Shown here in pieces: positions 31,288 to 43,439 of a stretch of DNA of 64,000 bases. Position numbers and translations under genes: made by a program. The stretch is from assembly GCF_030247195.1 (NCBI RefSeq), contig NC_080672.1, forward strand, positions 13,268,001 to 13,332,000, given 5' to 3'. The stretch is from Topomyia yanbarensis (Eukaryota > Arthropoda > Insecta > Diptera > Culicidae). The number at the start of each line of letters is the position of its first letter. Within the stretch, counting starts at the first letter, position 1. Below the pieces are notes generated by a model. It was not told where the DNA came from. It did not search any database and saw nothing but the letters and a program-made list of their open reading frames with translations.

Positions 31288-32890
31288 CAGAGTGTTTGGT
31301 TCATGGTTAAGAATCTCTCGGGGGGTGATAGACTGCCATATTTGGAGAAAAAAATTGTTCTACACATACCATCAAATCTCAACCGTTACAGAGTTCTTGA
31401 ACTTTTTGTGCAAAAAACTTATTTGTCTTAAAATACCACTAACTTTAAAAGTATACTTTGTATTTTAAATGTTTCAGTTCCATTCGAAAGGTGAGAAAAT
31501 TTCCTATTAAATGGTGTTCTCAAATCTTTTAAGTAATTAGTTTTAATTACCTTTTAACTGTAAAGTAGTTAAAAGTTAGTGTTTTTGAGGTTTTTGCTAA
31601 TTTTCTCGAAGTAATGAAGTATGATTATAGCAATATCCATTATCCAAAAGTTGGGTTTTAGGACGATTCATAATTTGTTCTTGGACGTCATATTTCTATC
31701 TCTTCTCATTTCTTTGTAATTTCATTACTTTTCCTGTAACCGACTTGCAAGTGCTCCAAAGACTATAATCTAAAAAATATGCTTTATATCGTTATTTACA
31801 AGATTTCATTGGAAAGCTGAGAAAATGTCCTATCAGTGTATGTACAAATATCTTTTAGTTAAGTGTACTAAATGATTTTTTACTAACAAAATAACTCAAA
31901 ATTTGTAATTTTTGGAGAGTTTTCTAATTATTTTAACTATTAATCAACAAAATTTATCGTTACTATTGTTCATTTGATGCCCCTTAATGTTCTCTATAAC
32001 TTTTTATTAGACACTTTGTCTATATCTCTTTTCATTTTGCTGCTATTTAATAGTTAACACAGCATGAGCTCGCCATAAATGTAGTGGGTTCGAAATCGTT
32101 ATTTTTGCATATGAAACGATGTGATAAAAACGATTTTGCGTCGAAACCAAAAGAGATAATTGATTTGAGTCAAAGAAAGAACTGTAGAACTTGCTGAGAT
32201 GCATTATTTCCATAATAATAATGGTGATATTTATTATTTACTATTTTAAGAAAATTAACGAAAATGCTAATAATAGCACTAACTTTAAACTAATTCACTT
32301 TTAAAAGAATACTAAATTCACTTAACTGAAAGGTATTAATACATTTTTCACTGTAAAATTTTCCTGGCTTTCGAATAAAAAGAAAAAAAAGTACAATAAG
32401 TGCCGCATTTTTTCAATTAGAGCTGGTACTAGTAAAAATGAGATAAAAATATCCAAGTTGAATAACCCAAAATCATGAAAATAAGAAAAGGTAAGTGTAT
32501 CATGTCAAAGAACAAATTAAGCAGCTCATCAAGACTAACAATCTGAATTATTAAAATGATGAGGTCAACTATTAGGATTTTCAAGAAATGAACGAAAAAT
32601 CTTTTGAAATTGTTTAATTTTCAATAAATTACTTTGAAAAGGCTACTTAAACTCATTAGCTGAAACATGTGAGGACATCACTCAATGCGAAATTTTCTCA
32701 CCTTTCGAATGGAACTAAAACATTTAAAATACAAAGTATACTTTTAAAGTTAGAGGTATTTCAAGACAAATAAGTTTTTTACACTATAAGTTCAATAACT
32801 CTGTAACGGTTGAGATTTGATGGTATGTGTAGAACAATATGGCAGTCTATCACCCCCCGAGAGATTCTTAACCATTAACCAAACACCCTG
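31288..32890. mobile_element. TIR element with arms of about 205 bp and TA target duplication
   Basis: Ends CAGAGTGTTTGGTTCATGGT and, inverted, CAGGGTGTTTGGTTAATGGT, flanked by TA. Arms 31288-31497 and 32690-32890 are highly similar, including ATCTCTCGGGGGGTGATAGA. The 1.2-kb interior is AT-rich with no transposase frame and contains copy 2 of the 156-bp repeat. CAGGGTG ends plus TA fit a nonautonomous Tc1/mariner-type element. Confidence 0.82.
31912..32067. repeat. 156-bp direct repeat, copy 2
   Basis: Second copy of the segment at 29554-29709, same orientation, 154 of 156 bases equal by eye. The flanks differ completely. Confidence 0.85.
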
Positions 32891-33297
32891 TATAAGCGTT
32901 ACTGAATGAAAATGGAACATAATTATAAAACACATGATTTTGTTCATGTTTTCGTAAAAAAAGTGATCGTTCCAGAATTCATAGCACTTTAATCATGATT
33001 TTGGGAACAATTTTTTTCCGTGTAAGAAACCTGAGAAATATTTCATCATAATTCTGATTGAAATTCTACAAGAATTTAATTTTAACGAATTGCTTAAAAG
33101 AATTGTTGTTCTTCTTTTTGAGGAATCTAGAAAAAAAAACATTAGTTTTTAACGACAGTGCTGCCAAATAAGCAACTTTTTAATTTAATTATTCAAAAAA
33201 AAAATCAGCGTCCGCGAAACTTCAGGATACGAAAGAATGAACTTTTCTCTTTCATTTGCAACCGATCGCAAAATAATCGGTCGGGGGGTTTAGAGCA

Positions 33298-34010
33298 ATT
33301 TTTATTTGAAGTTTTTTGTTTGAAAACTTAGTTTTACAAGGATACTAGCTCACATTTTTGCCACTAGGTGGTACTATACCCGAGCAGAGTCTGATAACAA
33401 ATTGAGAGCTAAACTTGATGTTGTGATGTAGTAGGGAATGATTGCTCAGGTTGTTATCATTTTGGACGTTTTAACGGTTAAAATATCAAAATCGAAAGCA
33501 GAAAAATTGCACTATGACATCAAAAATTTCAAAAAATACAGTAGGTGCATGAATATGCGAACAATAGCACTATCAGATGACGCGTATACATTAGGACAGT
33601 TCATGTTTTACCACAACATTACACTTTACAAGAAAACACAAAGTTTTTAATCCTTGATAAAGGTGGAATAAATCCATTGAAACGTTGGAAGTAAAAGCAA
33701 TATTGTTGTTTTCGCTGTCTAATTTATGACTGATTAGCCGAAAAAACTCCTGATAATATCTGAAAAAGTTTAAACTGATATCAAAATAAGATTTCAATTT
33801 GATGCTTGATATCAAAATATGTTGTCTATTTGCTGTAATTTTGATGTTGGACTTTGCTCGTGTATACACTCAAATAATACTAAAATTGAAAATCTGATGA
33901 AACAATTTCATTTTCTATAACTTTGTAGGAAACTATAACTTGATATAAAATCATCCGAGAAAGTTATTAACATTTTATCAGTTTTTGGTTTTGCGCGGGG
34001 CCTACTGGTT
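33298..34010 (+). repeat. Dispersed repeat family, copy 1 (host of MITE B)
   Basis: Apart from the MITE, the words ATTTTTGCCACTAGGTG, TGAAAACTTAG and GCGCGGGGCCTACTGGTTAA recur inverted at 35670-35960, and in part at 60165-60420. No coding potential; class unknown. Confidence 0.55.
33379..33862. mobile_element. TA-type MITE, copy B
   Basis: 484 bp, ends CCCGAGCAGAGTC and GACTTTGCTCGTG, flanked by TA. The ends match copy A (24621-25043), but the central 240 bp are unrelated. It is inserted into a member of a separate repeat family (33298-34010). Confidence 0.85.
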
Positions 34011-35295
34011 AAAAAGTCGTTTTGCAAGGACTCAGTATTTACAAGGTCCCGTTTTAAACGAAAAAGATACATTTTTATATTCCGTCGGTGCCATTGGTAT
34101 TTTATGAACATAGAAGTATATGTAGAGAAATGTTGACCAGACTTATTCGATACTTTCATCTTTTAAAGATGTGGGATTACCATCCTTCCTGATCAGATCC
34201 TACCTGATAAAATACAATTTGTATAAATACAAAACTTTCTATTTGAATGAACTTAATCAGACAATTCGAGTCACTGTAACAAATGAAGGAATTCATTGCA
34301 ACTAGTGATTGAAAATTCTGTTTGTCCTTTTCAATGTTAAAAGAAAGATGATTTCGAAAACTTCGAGTTAGTGGTATACGTTTGAAAACTTTTGGGCAGA
34401 TTCCATTCATCAGAATGTAAAAATGTAGTGTTTCGCTTAAACTCAAATCACATTTTATTACCAATAGAGACACATTTCACAAAGTCTTAGGAAAAGGCAT
34501 AAAAATCAAGTTTCATAATTCCCTTTAAGAAGAAATTCCAACAGTGTTACTCGCAAAACACGGATCATAACAGTAAACGAACATGAAAGCATTGCGCTGA
34601 ACCTACATTCAGTAAAATCTCTTAGCAATTTAAGTCTGTTTATTGAAGATATCTCGCATAATGTAAGAGCGAAGACCTATATCGAGAAAGCTGAACAAAT
34701 CTGGAGACAGTAACAGCAACACCTATTTCGGATAAAGGTGGTAATTTCTATATCTACCTTTATATTGAGCTCCCTATTTTCGTACTATAGACAAAACTTT
34801 TATTTCCCATCTATTGCCATTTCTGTTCAGCGTATAACGATTCCGGAATTTCTTCTTAAAGAGAATCAATAGGCATTGACACCTTTCTCCTAGGTTATGT
34901 GAAATGTGTGCGGTCTTTTGAGAGAAAATCTATGTCTGAACAGTTAACCAGTCCTTATTTGTTTTGTTCACTGGTTTAGTGTGTAAAATATCAGTTATCT
35001 ATTAGATAAACCGTTCAGCTCACACCTCTGTAGCGGTATGAGGTGGGACCATCATCATCATTGATCAAAATGTGAAGTGCAAGAAAAGCGCTGTGGGTAT
35101 ATCGTTCGATGAACAGAAATCCTCCGGTTTTTCCAAAAAGCTGAGGAACTTGAACCTAAATCTCATAGAATTATACCTTTATCCATCATTTTTATACTAA
35201 TTGTGAAACGGTCAATCAGGATTCTCTAAATGACTAAATATCTTATCGAGTTTATTCAAATATAAAGATTTAAATTTAAGCCAAATGTATCTTAC
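34011..35295. other. No gene or clear repeat
   Basis: AT-rich, with scattered short open frames on both strands showing no motif, signal peptide or splice structure that I can support. Confidence 0.4.
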
Positions 35296-35308
35296 AGGAG
35301 GTTGATTT

Positions 35309-35488
35309 TTAGGACGGGCATAGCGTAGTTGGTAAATCGATTGCCTTGTACGCAGCTCACCTGGGTTCGATTCCCAACCCCGCACATAGGGTTAGAGATT
35401 TTTCCAAAAGAGATTTATCTAACCCGAAAAGAATTCCCCTAAGGTTAAGACTTCTATAATCAAAATAAAAAAAAAATGTTCATGAAAA
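35309..35488 (+). mobile_element. tRNA-derived SINE (Feilai-like)
   Basis: GGACGGGCATAGCGTAGTTGG carries an A box (TAGCGTAGTTGG) and GGGTTCGATTCCC a B box at the right spacing for an internal Pol III promoter. A tRNA-unrelated body (ATAGGGTTAGAGATTTTTCC) and an A-rich tail follow. The perfect 13-bp duplication AGGAGGTTGATTT flanks it (35296-35308, 35489-35501). From memory it matches the Feilai-type SINEs of Aedes. A younger, intact-looking insertion. Confidence 0.9.
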
Positions 35489-35669
35489 AGGAGGTTGATT
35501 TAAGGTTATATCAGCCATCTTCCAAAACGAGGGAAGAAATGAAAAGCAAGAAACGAAAATAGTTTCCACAGAAAAAAACTATTACTTTTGACTATATTAC
35601 CCATCATCTTTGAAAAGAGTACCAATTTCATACAAATTTTATCTACCCTTCTAGGAGATGGTCATAAAA

Positions 35670-35960
35670 CTTATTAACCAATAGGCCCCGTGCAAATCTA
35701 AAACTTTCAAAAAATTTTAATAACCTTCCGGGCGATTTTAGATCGAATTGTAGTTTTCTATTGTCCATCAGATTCCTACTTTTACTCATATTTGAATGTC
35801 TATAGCAATACCTAGTGGCAAAAATGTGAAACAGTTTTATTGCATATCCTAAGTTTTCACACAAAAAGTCTTTAAAATAAAAAGTTGTTCTAAAGCCCCC
35901 GATTATTTTACATTGTGTTGCAAAAGAAAGAGATAATAAGTCCATTCTAACACATAGTGA
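35670..35960 (-). repeat. Dispersed repeat family, copy 2 (inverted)
   Basis: Shares TAACCAATAGGCCCCGTG, ATTTTAGATCGAATTGTAGTTTTCT and CCTAGTGGCAAAAATGTGAAACAG with the copies at 33298-34010 (inverted) and 60165-60420 (same orientation). Confidence 0.6.
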
Positions 35961-36479
35961 AGTTTTAAGGGGGTGGGGAGTAATTTTTTCGTGCAAAAAT
36001 ATCGACAAGCGGCCCGGTGATGAAGCTTTTTGTAGAACGTCTCCGGAAAAACACGATTTGCGGTGTTACCTGCCATTCAAAAACTACTGGATGGATTTCT
36101 TTCAAATTTTGCATGCACATTTAATGTAAAAAATACCTAACCCCTACGCTGAGTTTTTGCGAGTTTTTTTAAACGAAAGACAACGGCAAAAGTGTTTAAA
36201 TTTACAGAAAATTCGCAAAATGGTGATTTTTTTTCTTGTTAAAAACCCGAAAAAATTATTTTCAATTAAATGAACGCCATAGTATTCCAATTTGAACTCT
36301 GTTCCTGAACTCTCTCAGACAGCATTTTTGTTCTTGACTCACTGAACCAATATGTAAAGGTTTTCTACAGGAATGTTAAAATAACCACTTAAAATTTACC
36401 CCGCATAATTCACCCCCTACATTAGTTTAATTCGCCCCTGAGGGTGAATTCCCCTCCCCCCCTGGTTGAAAACCACTGG

Positions 36480-37140
36480 TCTAAACGATGTAAGACCTGC
36501 AGTAGCTGGGGTTCCCTCCACGGGCGATCGAATGGCCAAGATTATTCTAGTTCATTGCTCCATAATTAGGTTGTAGTGAATAGCCACCCCTTGACGTAGC
36601 AATCGGCGCTCACCCGGATCCCTTCCCTGTCTGCATACGACCAAAGATCCCACCGGGGTTGGATACCCGATCTTTGCAAAGGTTGCTCTTACCCCAGCTG
36701 GTACCGCAGGGGAGTAGGATTTCTATATCAGAGGAGATTGACCCCTTGTGGGGCCTCGAGACTACCAGTCTGTTTTTCGCAAAAAAAAAATGGTCAGTTT
36801 CAGGGCCGGCGGATGAGGTGGGTATTATGAGTAATACTACCCACCGAATGGGTAATTACCCACTCGAAATTTTCAATGAACTTATAATTTGAAAACTGTC
36901 ACGAATGCATCTCGCGCACATGAAGGGTGTACGGAATCAAATAGCATTATTTTCGAATTGCTATTACTGTATTTTCTATTGAAATTTTGGGTAAAATTAG
37001 TTCACTACCGAATTCTGAGCGCGTCGTATCGTCCACTGCTGCTCAACCAAAGAGCGACTAAGGAGTCGCTATCGGAGAAGATTCCTCCTGCCAAGAAAGT
37101 ACCGTCATTACGAATGGATACATTGGGCTAGGGTCCGATG
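36480..37140 (+). repeat. Probable 5' leader of a non-LTR element
   Basis: GC-rich block with GGTACCGCAGGGGAGTAGGA, GACCCCTTGTGGGGCCTCGA and GGTGGGTATTATGAGTAATA, a type of sequence I associate with Jockey-like leaders in mosquitoes. It contains the hairpin TACCCCAGCTGGTACCGCAGGGG. No ORF1 follows, so it would be a truncated copy. Confidence 0.35.
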
Positions 37141-37289
37141 TCCCACCCTCTAGCCAATTAGATTCATTTAACAGTGCAATTGGACCATTCTGGTTTCATT
37201 TATCGCAAGTGTTTGTCAAAATGTACAGTATGAAGTTGTATACAATTTATCATATGCTTAGCTAACTGTTTTTAATAAAAGTTGGATAT

Positions 37290-37800
37290 TTTCGGAATGG
37301 GGTTGACGAGTAGATGACGAAAATCAATGAATGAAGCCATTTCGAAAACCAAGATGGCGAATTGCAGTTAAGACATCTCTATAACCGAAAATATTGACAT
37401 TTTCGAAAAAGGATAATCATAGAAGAGATATAGGTATATTGATTTGTGATGCGGATGATATGATTATAGAAATCTTTTCTCAACCAGAAGACGCTATATT
37501 GGCCTTCAAAAGGGCATCGCTCATCTACTCGTCAAACCCGCTTAAAAATACCCTCATAGTTTATACAGATATTGTTAGAAATAGCTCCATTACCATTTCT
37601 ATCATCTACTCGTCAAGCCCGTTTCAAAAATTCCCAAATTGTTAGGGTTATGGAGATTATTGTTCAATCGGAAGTCTCTATCCTGGATTTCAAAAAGGTA
37701 CCAAATATCCATTTTCATCATGTATTTGTCAAGCCCGTTCCGGAAATACCCATATTGTTAAGGTTATCGATAATGTTGCTCAACCAACGAATTTTAATAA
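37290..37800. repeat. Diverged tandem repeat, about 110-bp units
   Basis: Successive blocks contain the pattern (CT)CGTCAA(A/G)CCCG(T/C)T, AAAT(A/T)CCCATATTG, GGTTAT, CAACCGGAAG. The same unit recurs at 42420-42600 and 43440-43690. Open frames through it are by-products. Confidence 0.65.
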
Positions 37801-37809
37801 GAATGTGAA

Positions 37810-39500
37810 GCGAACTTTTTTCACGATCTAAATCCCAAAAAACGAACTAATTAAATTTACGAACCCTTGGCTTGGTTCGTAAATGGAGGTTCCAGTGTAC
37901 ACACTTGATGCAGAAAAATATGGAAATTTAACTAGATACTTATTCTACCCATTAGTTTCCACCAAAAGTTGAAACTCTTTCTCTCACAACTCTCTGTCTC
38001 AATCTTTCTAACAGCAGACTTCGCTGTTGGATCCCAGTAATCGCATTCGGAATGTTTTCTCTCTGAATGTCAGCGCAAATGTAACAACTGATTCCAAAAC
38101 CGATTTTATTATGTTCAAAAACTAATAAAGAAAATTCGTTCAGGTCATAGTGACAACTGCAATAGCTGCATCCAGTGCCTCAAAATCAACAACAAGAAAC
38201 AAGGCAGCATCAGTGGTGCGAAATTTCACATTCAGTATTTCTTATTAATTTGCCGAATTCAATATTCAGTTTCAATTCTTCCCTCATTCATTCACTTCTA
38301 AACTGACTGAAATTTTATGCAGAATCGAATGGTTGAATGCAGAGGAAATATAAATTCATTCACCAACCAAAGCATTCATTTGTTATTATGTGGACAGTTT
38401 GAAGGCAGAAGTTCTTTTACATTTTCTATCATAACTGAACTGCATAATCTATATCTGGTGCACTTTTGCTTGATGATCTCAGAGCTAGCATAGAAACAAG
38501 ATTTAGTTTGCTCCTGAAACCGAATATATGCAAACATGAATGTGTTGTACCGAAAAAGCGAAGGACGAGGGAAACAAACAAACCTTCGATTCATCGCGGC
38601 GGGCATGAATTGAATTTTGTTTCTCTTTCAAGCTCACGAAGGGATGTCAATTTTTCTAAGCTCGGATTCTTGGCAGCATTAACGATGGTAGTATTAACGT
38701 GCGTCAAGGGAGCATGAACGATGGCAATATGGAATGTATGGCAATGCCGCAAAAAAGGTTTCCAATTGCAATGGCAAATCGGGCGCAAGTCATTCTAATG
38801 GCCAGCCACAAATATTTCTTCACTATTTTTATTTTTTTTTCAGTCTATTACTTATTTAAAATACTGACGACTCTGTTAAGCTAACGCATTGAATCGTGTC
38901 AAATAAACAATTTTCATAAAAAATAGTTCAATTGAAAAGGTTGCATCCGTATAGTTTCTCTAATCGATATTGAAATAAGAAGTCATATATGGTAGGGCCC
39001 GTCAGTACTTCAAACCCCGGGGCCCGGCGCGGCTCTCGAAGGCCCTGATTGTAACTCATTACAGGTATCTTGATAGTGCTTGTTTTATAACTTTAAAAAT
39101 TAGTGTTACAACGCACGCGAATAATATAAGAATCGGGATCTCGGAATTTCTTTCCTTCCCCGATGGTTTGACCGGCGCTGTTATGGGCATTTCAAAGTAT
39201 TGAACTCTCGAAACGTACATATTGAGAATGGACAGCTACTCCCAGGCCCCATTCGTTGATTCTCTGTGCAATTTTACTTGTTCTGATCAATCCCGGAATA
39301 GCAACTACGAATTGTACGGTCATCATGCTTATGCTCACCAGGAACATTATACTGCTCCCGTTCATGTTCAGAATAACATTGTTGTAAATTCGGTTGTCTT
39401 ATAAATGGAGATTCTTGTGAAATACAATCGATTTAGCACGTTCAAAAGTTAAAATTTTAACTTTGTTTTCTAAGATTCTCACTCCAACTTTCACCGCATT
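37810..39500. other. No gene seen
   Basis: Mixed AT-rich sequence. Open frames at 38376-38606, 38466-38717 and 39222-39404 lack homology that I can recognise. Confidence 0.4.
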
Positions 39501-39521
39501 CAGGGCGCAAGCACTTATTAG

Positions 39522-39806
39522 CTATTGTTGTGTGGCCCACTTATTTGCCATTAATCCGATTAGAACCCGTGGCACAAAACAACGAAAAGATAGATGAACC
39601 TCATCAATGAGGAAATAGTTATGTAAAGCAGGGAAGGTCACCCGATGTGAATTTAAGTTGACATAGGTCTGATGTTGAATACAACCGTTCACAATGTTCA
39701 TTGGATCCTTAAAACAGTAAACTCCGTGCTTCAGCAGATTCACGCAAACCAAACTCGTGTCGGTGATCGCGCCGTCGATCTCAACTTCTTTTGTAGGCAT
39801 ATACAC
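39522..39806 (-). pseudogene. Jockey-type ORF1 fragment
   Basis: Encodes YMPTKEVEIDGAITDTSLVC and SHRVTFPAL, colinear with the ORF1 at 11866-12790 ([27 protein letters not shown]). Truncated before the zinc knuckles. No partner ORF2 nearby. Confidence 0.65.
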
Positions 39807-40394
39807 GCGGACTACTTTCGAAAAGCGGTCGTCGCTAGTAATGTCATTTGTTTTGTTTTAGATTTGTTACCAAGAAGGGCTTATTAGAGCATATGTTTGA
39901 TATTTCGCCCACACACAAATATCATTGTGCCAACGCTTGTTTTATTTATTTTTTCTTTGACGCGGAAGAAACCCACAAAGGGCCCGAATGAGGGCCTTAG
40001 ATGCAACTTCAAACCGAGTAATCGATTTTATTTCAACATCCGCTTGAGCGTGAGAGGAAACTTGCCAATGGAAAGTAATTTTGGAACGGGCCAAGATATC
40101 AGAAACAGAAATGAAGGAACCGGAAATGGGAATGAAAGAGGGCGTCGTTCAAAGCGATTGAGCTGGATTAGATAAGAAGCCAGTTAGACCTACGTTTGAT
40201 CGTCGATTCGAAGGAAAAAGTGGCCTAAATAAATCTCCGTACAGTGGGAAGAATTTCAAGCGGATCGTCTTTGAAGAGGAATCCCAATAGATCAGTGAGT
40301 AATGTGGTGCAAGAGCTGCCTTTAACCAAATATTTTACGCAAGATTTAAAAAAACAATAATAATCACAATAATCACGATAACCGACGAAATCCT

Positions 40395-40810
40395 GTGTGA
40401 AGGTCGCGTGCGCGGAAGCTCAACACTCCACTGTTGATGAAACGCATTGCCTTATTATGGATGACGAGACTTACGTGAAAGCAAATTTCCGACAGCTTCC
40501 TTTTCTTTAAAAAGCAAAGTTCTCCTTTCCAGTTTCCTCGTCATAAGTTCGACATTCCCGAGGAAGCCGAAAAGGAGAAATTTTGCTAAAAAAAATGCAT
40601 GATTTGTCCGGCAATTTGTTCGAGTGGCAAGCGGAGCACTCCGTTTATTATAACTGGAACGGTCAATGGGCAGGTGTACGTAAAAAAATGGCTCGAAAAG
40701 TGTATACTTCCACCTCTGAGATCTCACAATAGCTCTACGTTTTTTCTGGCCGAATTTAATCTCGTGCTATTACTCGAAAGATGTTCTGGAGTGGTGCAAG
40801 GCTAAGGAAC
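40395..40810 (+). pseudogene. mariner/Tc1-like transposase, catalytic part
   Basis: Frame pieces read THCLIMDDETYVKANFRQLP, then ICSSGKRSTPFIITGTVNGQ and KKWLEKCILPPLRSHNSSTF, in the order expected for a mosquito mariner-like DDxD/E transposase around the first catalytic Asp. Frameshifts near 40510 and after 40760; the second and third catalytic residues cannot be found. Confidence 0.7.
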
Positions 40811-41441
40811 TAAGAACTTGTTCTGCACAATGGCTCTCAGGTTCGTAGTTATAGAATCGACAACTATCATCTTGACTTTTGCCAATTTTTTCAGACGATA
40901 CTTGGCAGGACAATGCCCCGTAAATAAACCTGTGATTATACGCAAGTTTTTACGTTTTAGATCCATTAGTTTTTTGGCTGTTGTTATATCTGGACGAATG
41001 AAATTCTTGGTTTTTCAAGCGCCTACTACGTTACGCCAGTCGTTTAGTAGCAAGAGCAGTTTTGTATAATCTATTATATGTATTAAATTAAGCTCTGATA
41101 ATTCTTATTCCACAGTTTACACGACGTCACCCGCGTTACGGATTGGTACGGCCACCCTAGTGCTGTACGAGTTTCACGTGTTTACTCCGATCGCAACTTC
41201 AGAATCAGCTGTCAAAATTCATGTTCAATAACGGAAAGTTGAACCAATATTTGTCGACAAATTTCCTTTCGCAAAGAGATTTCAAGGGTTCGTTTAAAAA
41301 ATAACATAACGAGTGTTCAATAAAAAATGAGAATGATTTCAATACCTTTCAGTAATTAAGGTAAAGAGCGTACATTTTTTCTCTCCTTAGAAATAGGTGA
41401 CATATTTCTTTTCGCTCGGGAGCTGTCAGTTAAATCAAAGA

Positions 41442-41650
41442 TGGCGTCCAAATGTGTCGTGTTGTACGGTTTTACGAAACGCATGGACATCGTGGAAAAA
41501 AGTTTATGGTAGACCACTTTCGAGAAGAAAACGCGCCCGTGAGTACAGTTTACTGTATCCTGGCATCCCTGCACGTGGAGCGGAGGGCCTTCCTTTACAA
41601 CATGTGCAAAATCGCGATCAGTCTGATTTACAGCGGAATTATTAGGAATA
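41442..41650 (+). pseudogene. mariner/Tc1-like transposase, N-terminal HTH part
   Basis: Encodes RVVRFYETHGHRGKKFMVDH, then REENAPVSTVYCILASLHVE, a paired-like helix-turn-helix start of a transposase of the same general type as 40395-40810. It lies after the catalytic fragment, so the two are from different insertions or a rearrangement. Cut by the MITE at 41653. Confidence 0.6.
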
Positions 41651-41652
41651 TA

Positions 41653-41963
41653 CCAAGGGGTGAGTCGCTTAGCACAAATAGAATTGTGCTCACAATTCAA
41701 AAAGGGTGGTAGCTTGTGCCGCAATGTGCCTCGATGTGCCACGATGTGCCATGGTATACAGTAAAACAAAAGCAATGGTTGCTATGATCATTTAACTACA
41801 CTTTGTTGACAGTTTTTGAGTTGTCAGAAGTGTGCCTCAGTGTGCCACACATTGTGGTAATGAGTGAAATGATCGTGTATTACTGTGAATCGTAATCTTA
41901 TATCGTGCTATCGGAAGTGATACAGTGTGAATGGCACATTGTTCTAAGCGACTCACCCCTTGG
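41653..41963. mobile_element. MITE with CCAAGGGGTGAGTCGCTTAG ends and AATATA duplication
   Basis: 311 bp; the TIRs are at least 20 bp (CCAAGGGGTGAGTCGCTTAG, then one mismatch, then ACAA). AATATA is duplicated exactly (41647-41652, 41964-41969). The interior has four ATGTGCC words at about 10-bp spacing (41720-41755). Inserted next to the transposase fragment. Confidence 0.85.
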
Positions 41964-42419
41964 AATATACACTATATCCATTATTCAAACGTTCATTTTT
42001 CACCACGTTATTTTTCTATCCTCGGTTGGAAAAAACACCCGTTGATGGGTTTTTTTCTATTTGATGAATAAGTACATCAAACGGGCCTGTAGCTGACTGA
42101 GGGTTGTGTCGAACGCGCTTCTTGATTGAGGGGGATTAATCACCAAACTAATTAGCACGGTTTTTTTGCACCGTTTTCGCAATTAACACGGTTTTTCGCA
42201 AAAATATTCTACGTCTTCTTAAGGGCAAAATACTTAGACGATTTCTCAACAATTTTTTTTTGCGCGGGTTTCGCAAGTCCTTTTGGAAGCAAAAGACTTA
42301 GACGATTTTTGACCAAGTTTTTTTGTGCACGGATTTTGAAATTTACACGGTTTCAGCTTTTTCCCTTTTGAATGCAAAGAATTTCGAAGATTTTTGGTAA
42401 AGTGGAAGTGGTTGCTTTT

Positions 42420-42600
42420 GGAACAGTATTAACGAGTAGACGCCAAATGTCCATGTCTGAGGCCATTTTTAAAACCAAGATGGCGACTTTGGTTTAGTAA
42501 AATTTTCAATTATCAAAACAATGTGAGAATTTTTTTGAATAGCGTAAATGAATAGATACCGGATGTCAATTCCGGAAGTCATGATTTAATCTCAGATGGT
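42420..42600. repeat. Members of the 110-bp repeat family
   Basis: Contains GAGTAGACGCCAAATGTCC, AAAACCAAGATGGCGACTT and a second partial unit at 42550-42600, matching 37290-37800 and 43440-43690. Confidence 0.55.
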
Positions 42601-43439
42601 GACTTCTACTTTAGTGGACATCTCACTCATCTTAAGGGGGACGTAAAGAGTAGTGGGCAAAAAATCGACTTCTTTTTAATCCGCTTAATTGCTAGTATTG
42701 AACCTCTAAAATAGTCTCCCGCAATTTCGGTGGCCACACTGAAATTCTTTTGTTTTAAACAGCTATGCATTCCTCGCACGTATTTGCCGTTAGACACGCA
42801 GATTTCAATCTACCGGCAACAATTTTCGAAAAACTGACAGTGATAAAAATACAGTGTGAATAATACTCTCTAAACTACTTCCACCCACATTTTCAAGAGA
42901 AAATACCGAATGGTTTATTTTCTACAGCGTTTTTTCCGTGATACAATTTGATGTAGAATATCCTTTAATAGCGTTTCTTCGAAACCGCGTTTATCAAATT
43001 GGCGATAACTCAAAAACTAATCAGCGAATTGACTTGATTTTTTTTATGAAAATGCACAATATTTGTAGTATGTCTGTGAACCACAGGAGCAGAATAAAAG
43101 AGATTTTCTCTCTAGTATTTTGAAGAAAAGTGCGCGAATTTTACAGTAAAATATGAGATTTTTCGGTTTGCATGAAGCCATTTTCCCAAACTCAAACTTT
43201 TTTCTATTTTTTTGGTTCATCGAGTAACAACAAGTCTAAATTTTACAAAACTTATTTAATTTCCTGTATCAAACAATTTTATCAAGAGTTATCGTGTTAT
43301 CCGCGGCGCTCCTCGGCATGGAAATGGTTGAACGTCTACTCGTATGTGTGGCTCTGCGTGGCTGCGAAAAAAAATTTCGTGCGCAATAAACGTATAAATA
43401 AATCTTAACATTACATAAAAGATGCATTGTTCCCTTGCC

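Noticed and set aside
35312..35390. Functional tRNA gene
   Set aside because: The A and B boxes belong to a SINE: no closing acceptor stem, a tRNA-unrelated body, an A-rich tail and a 13-bp target duplication.
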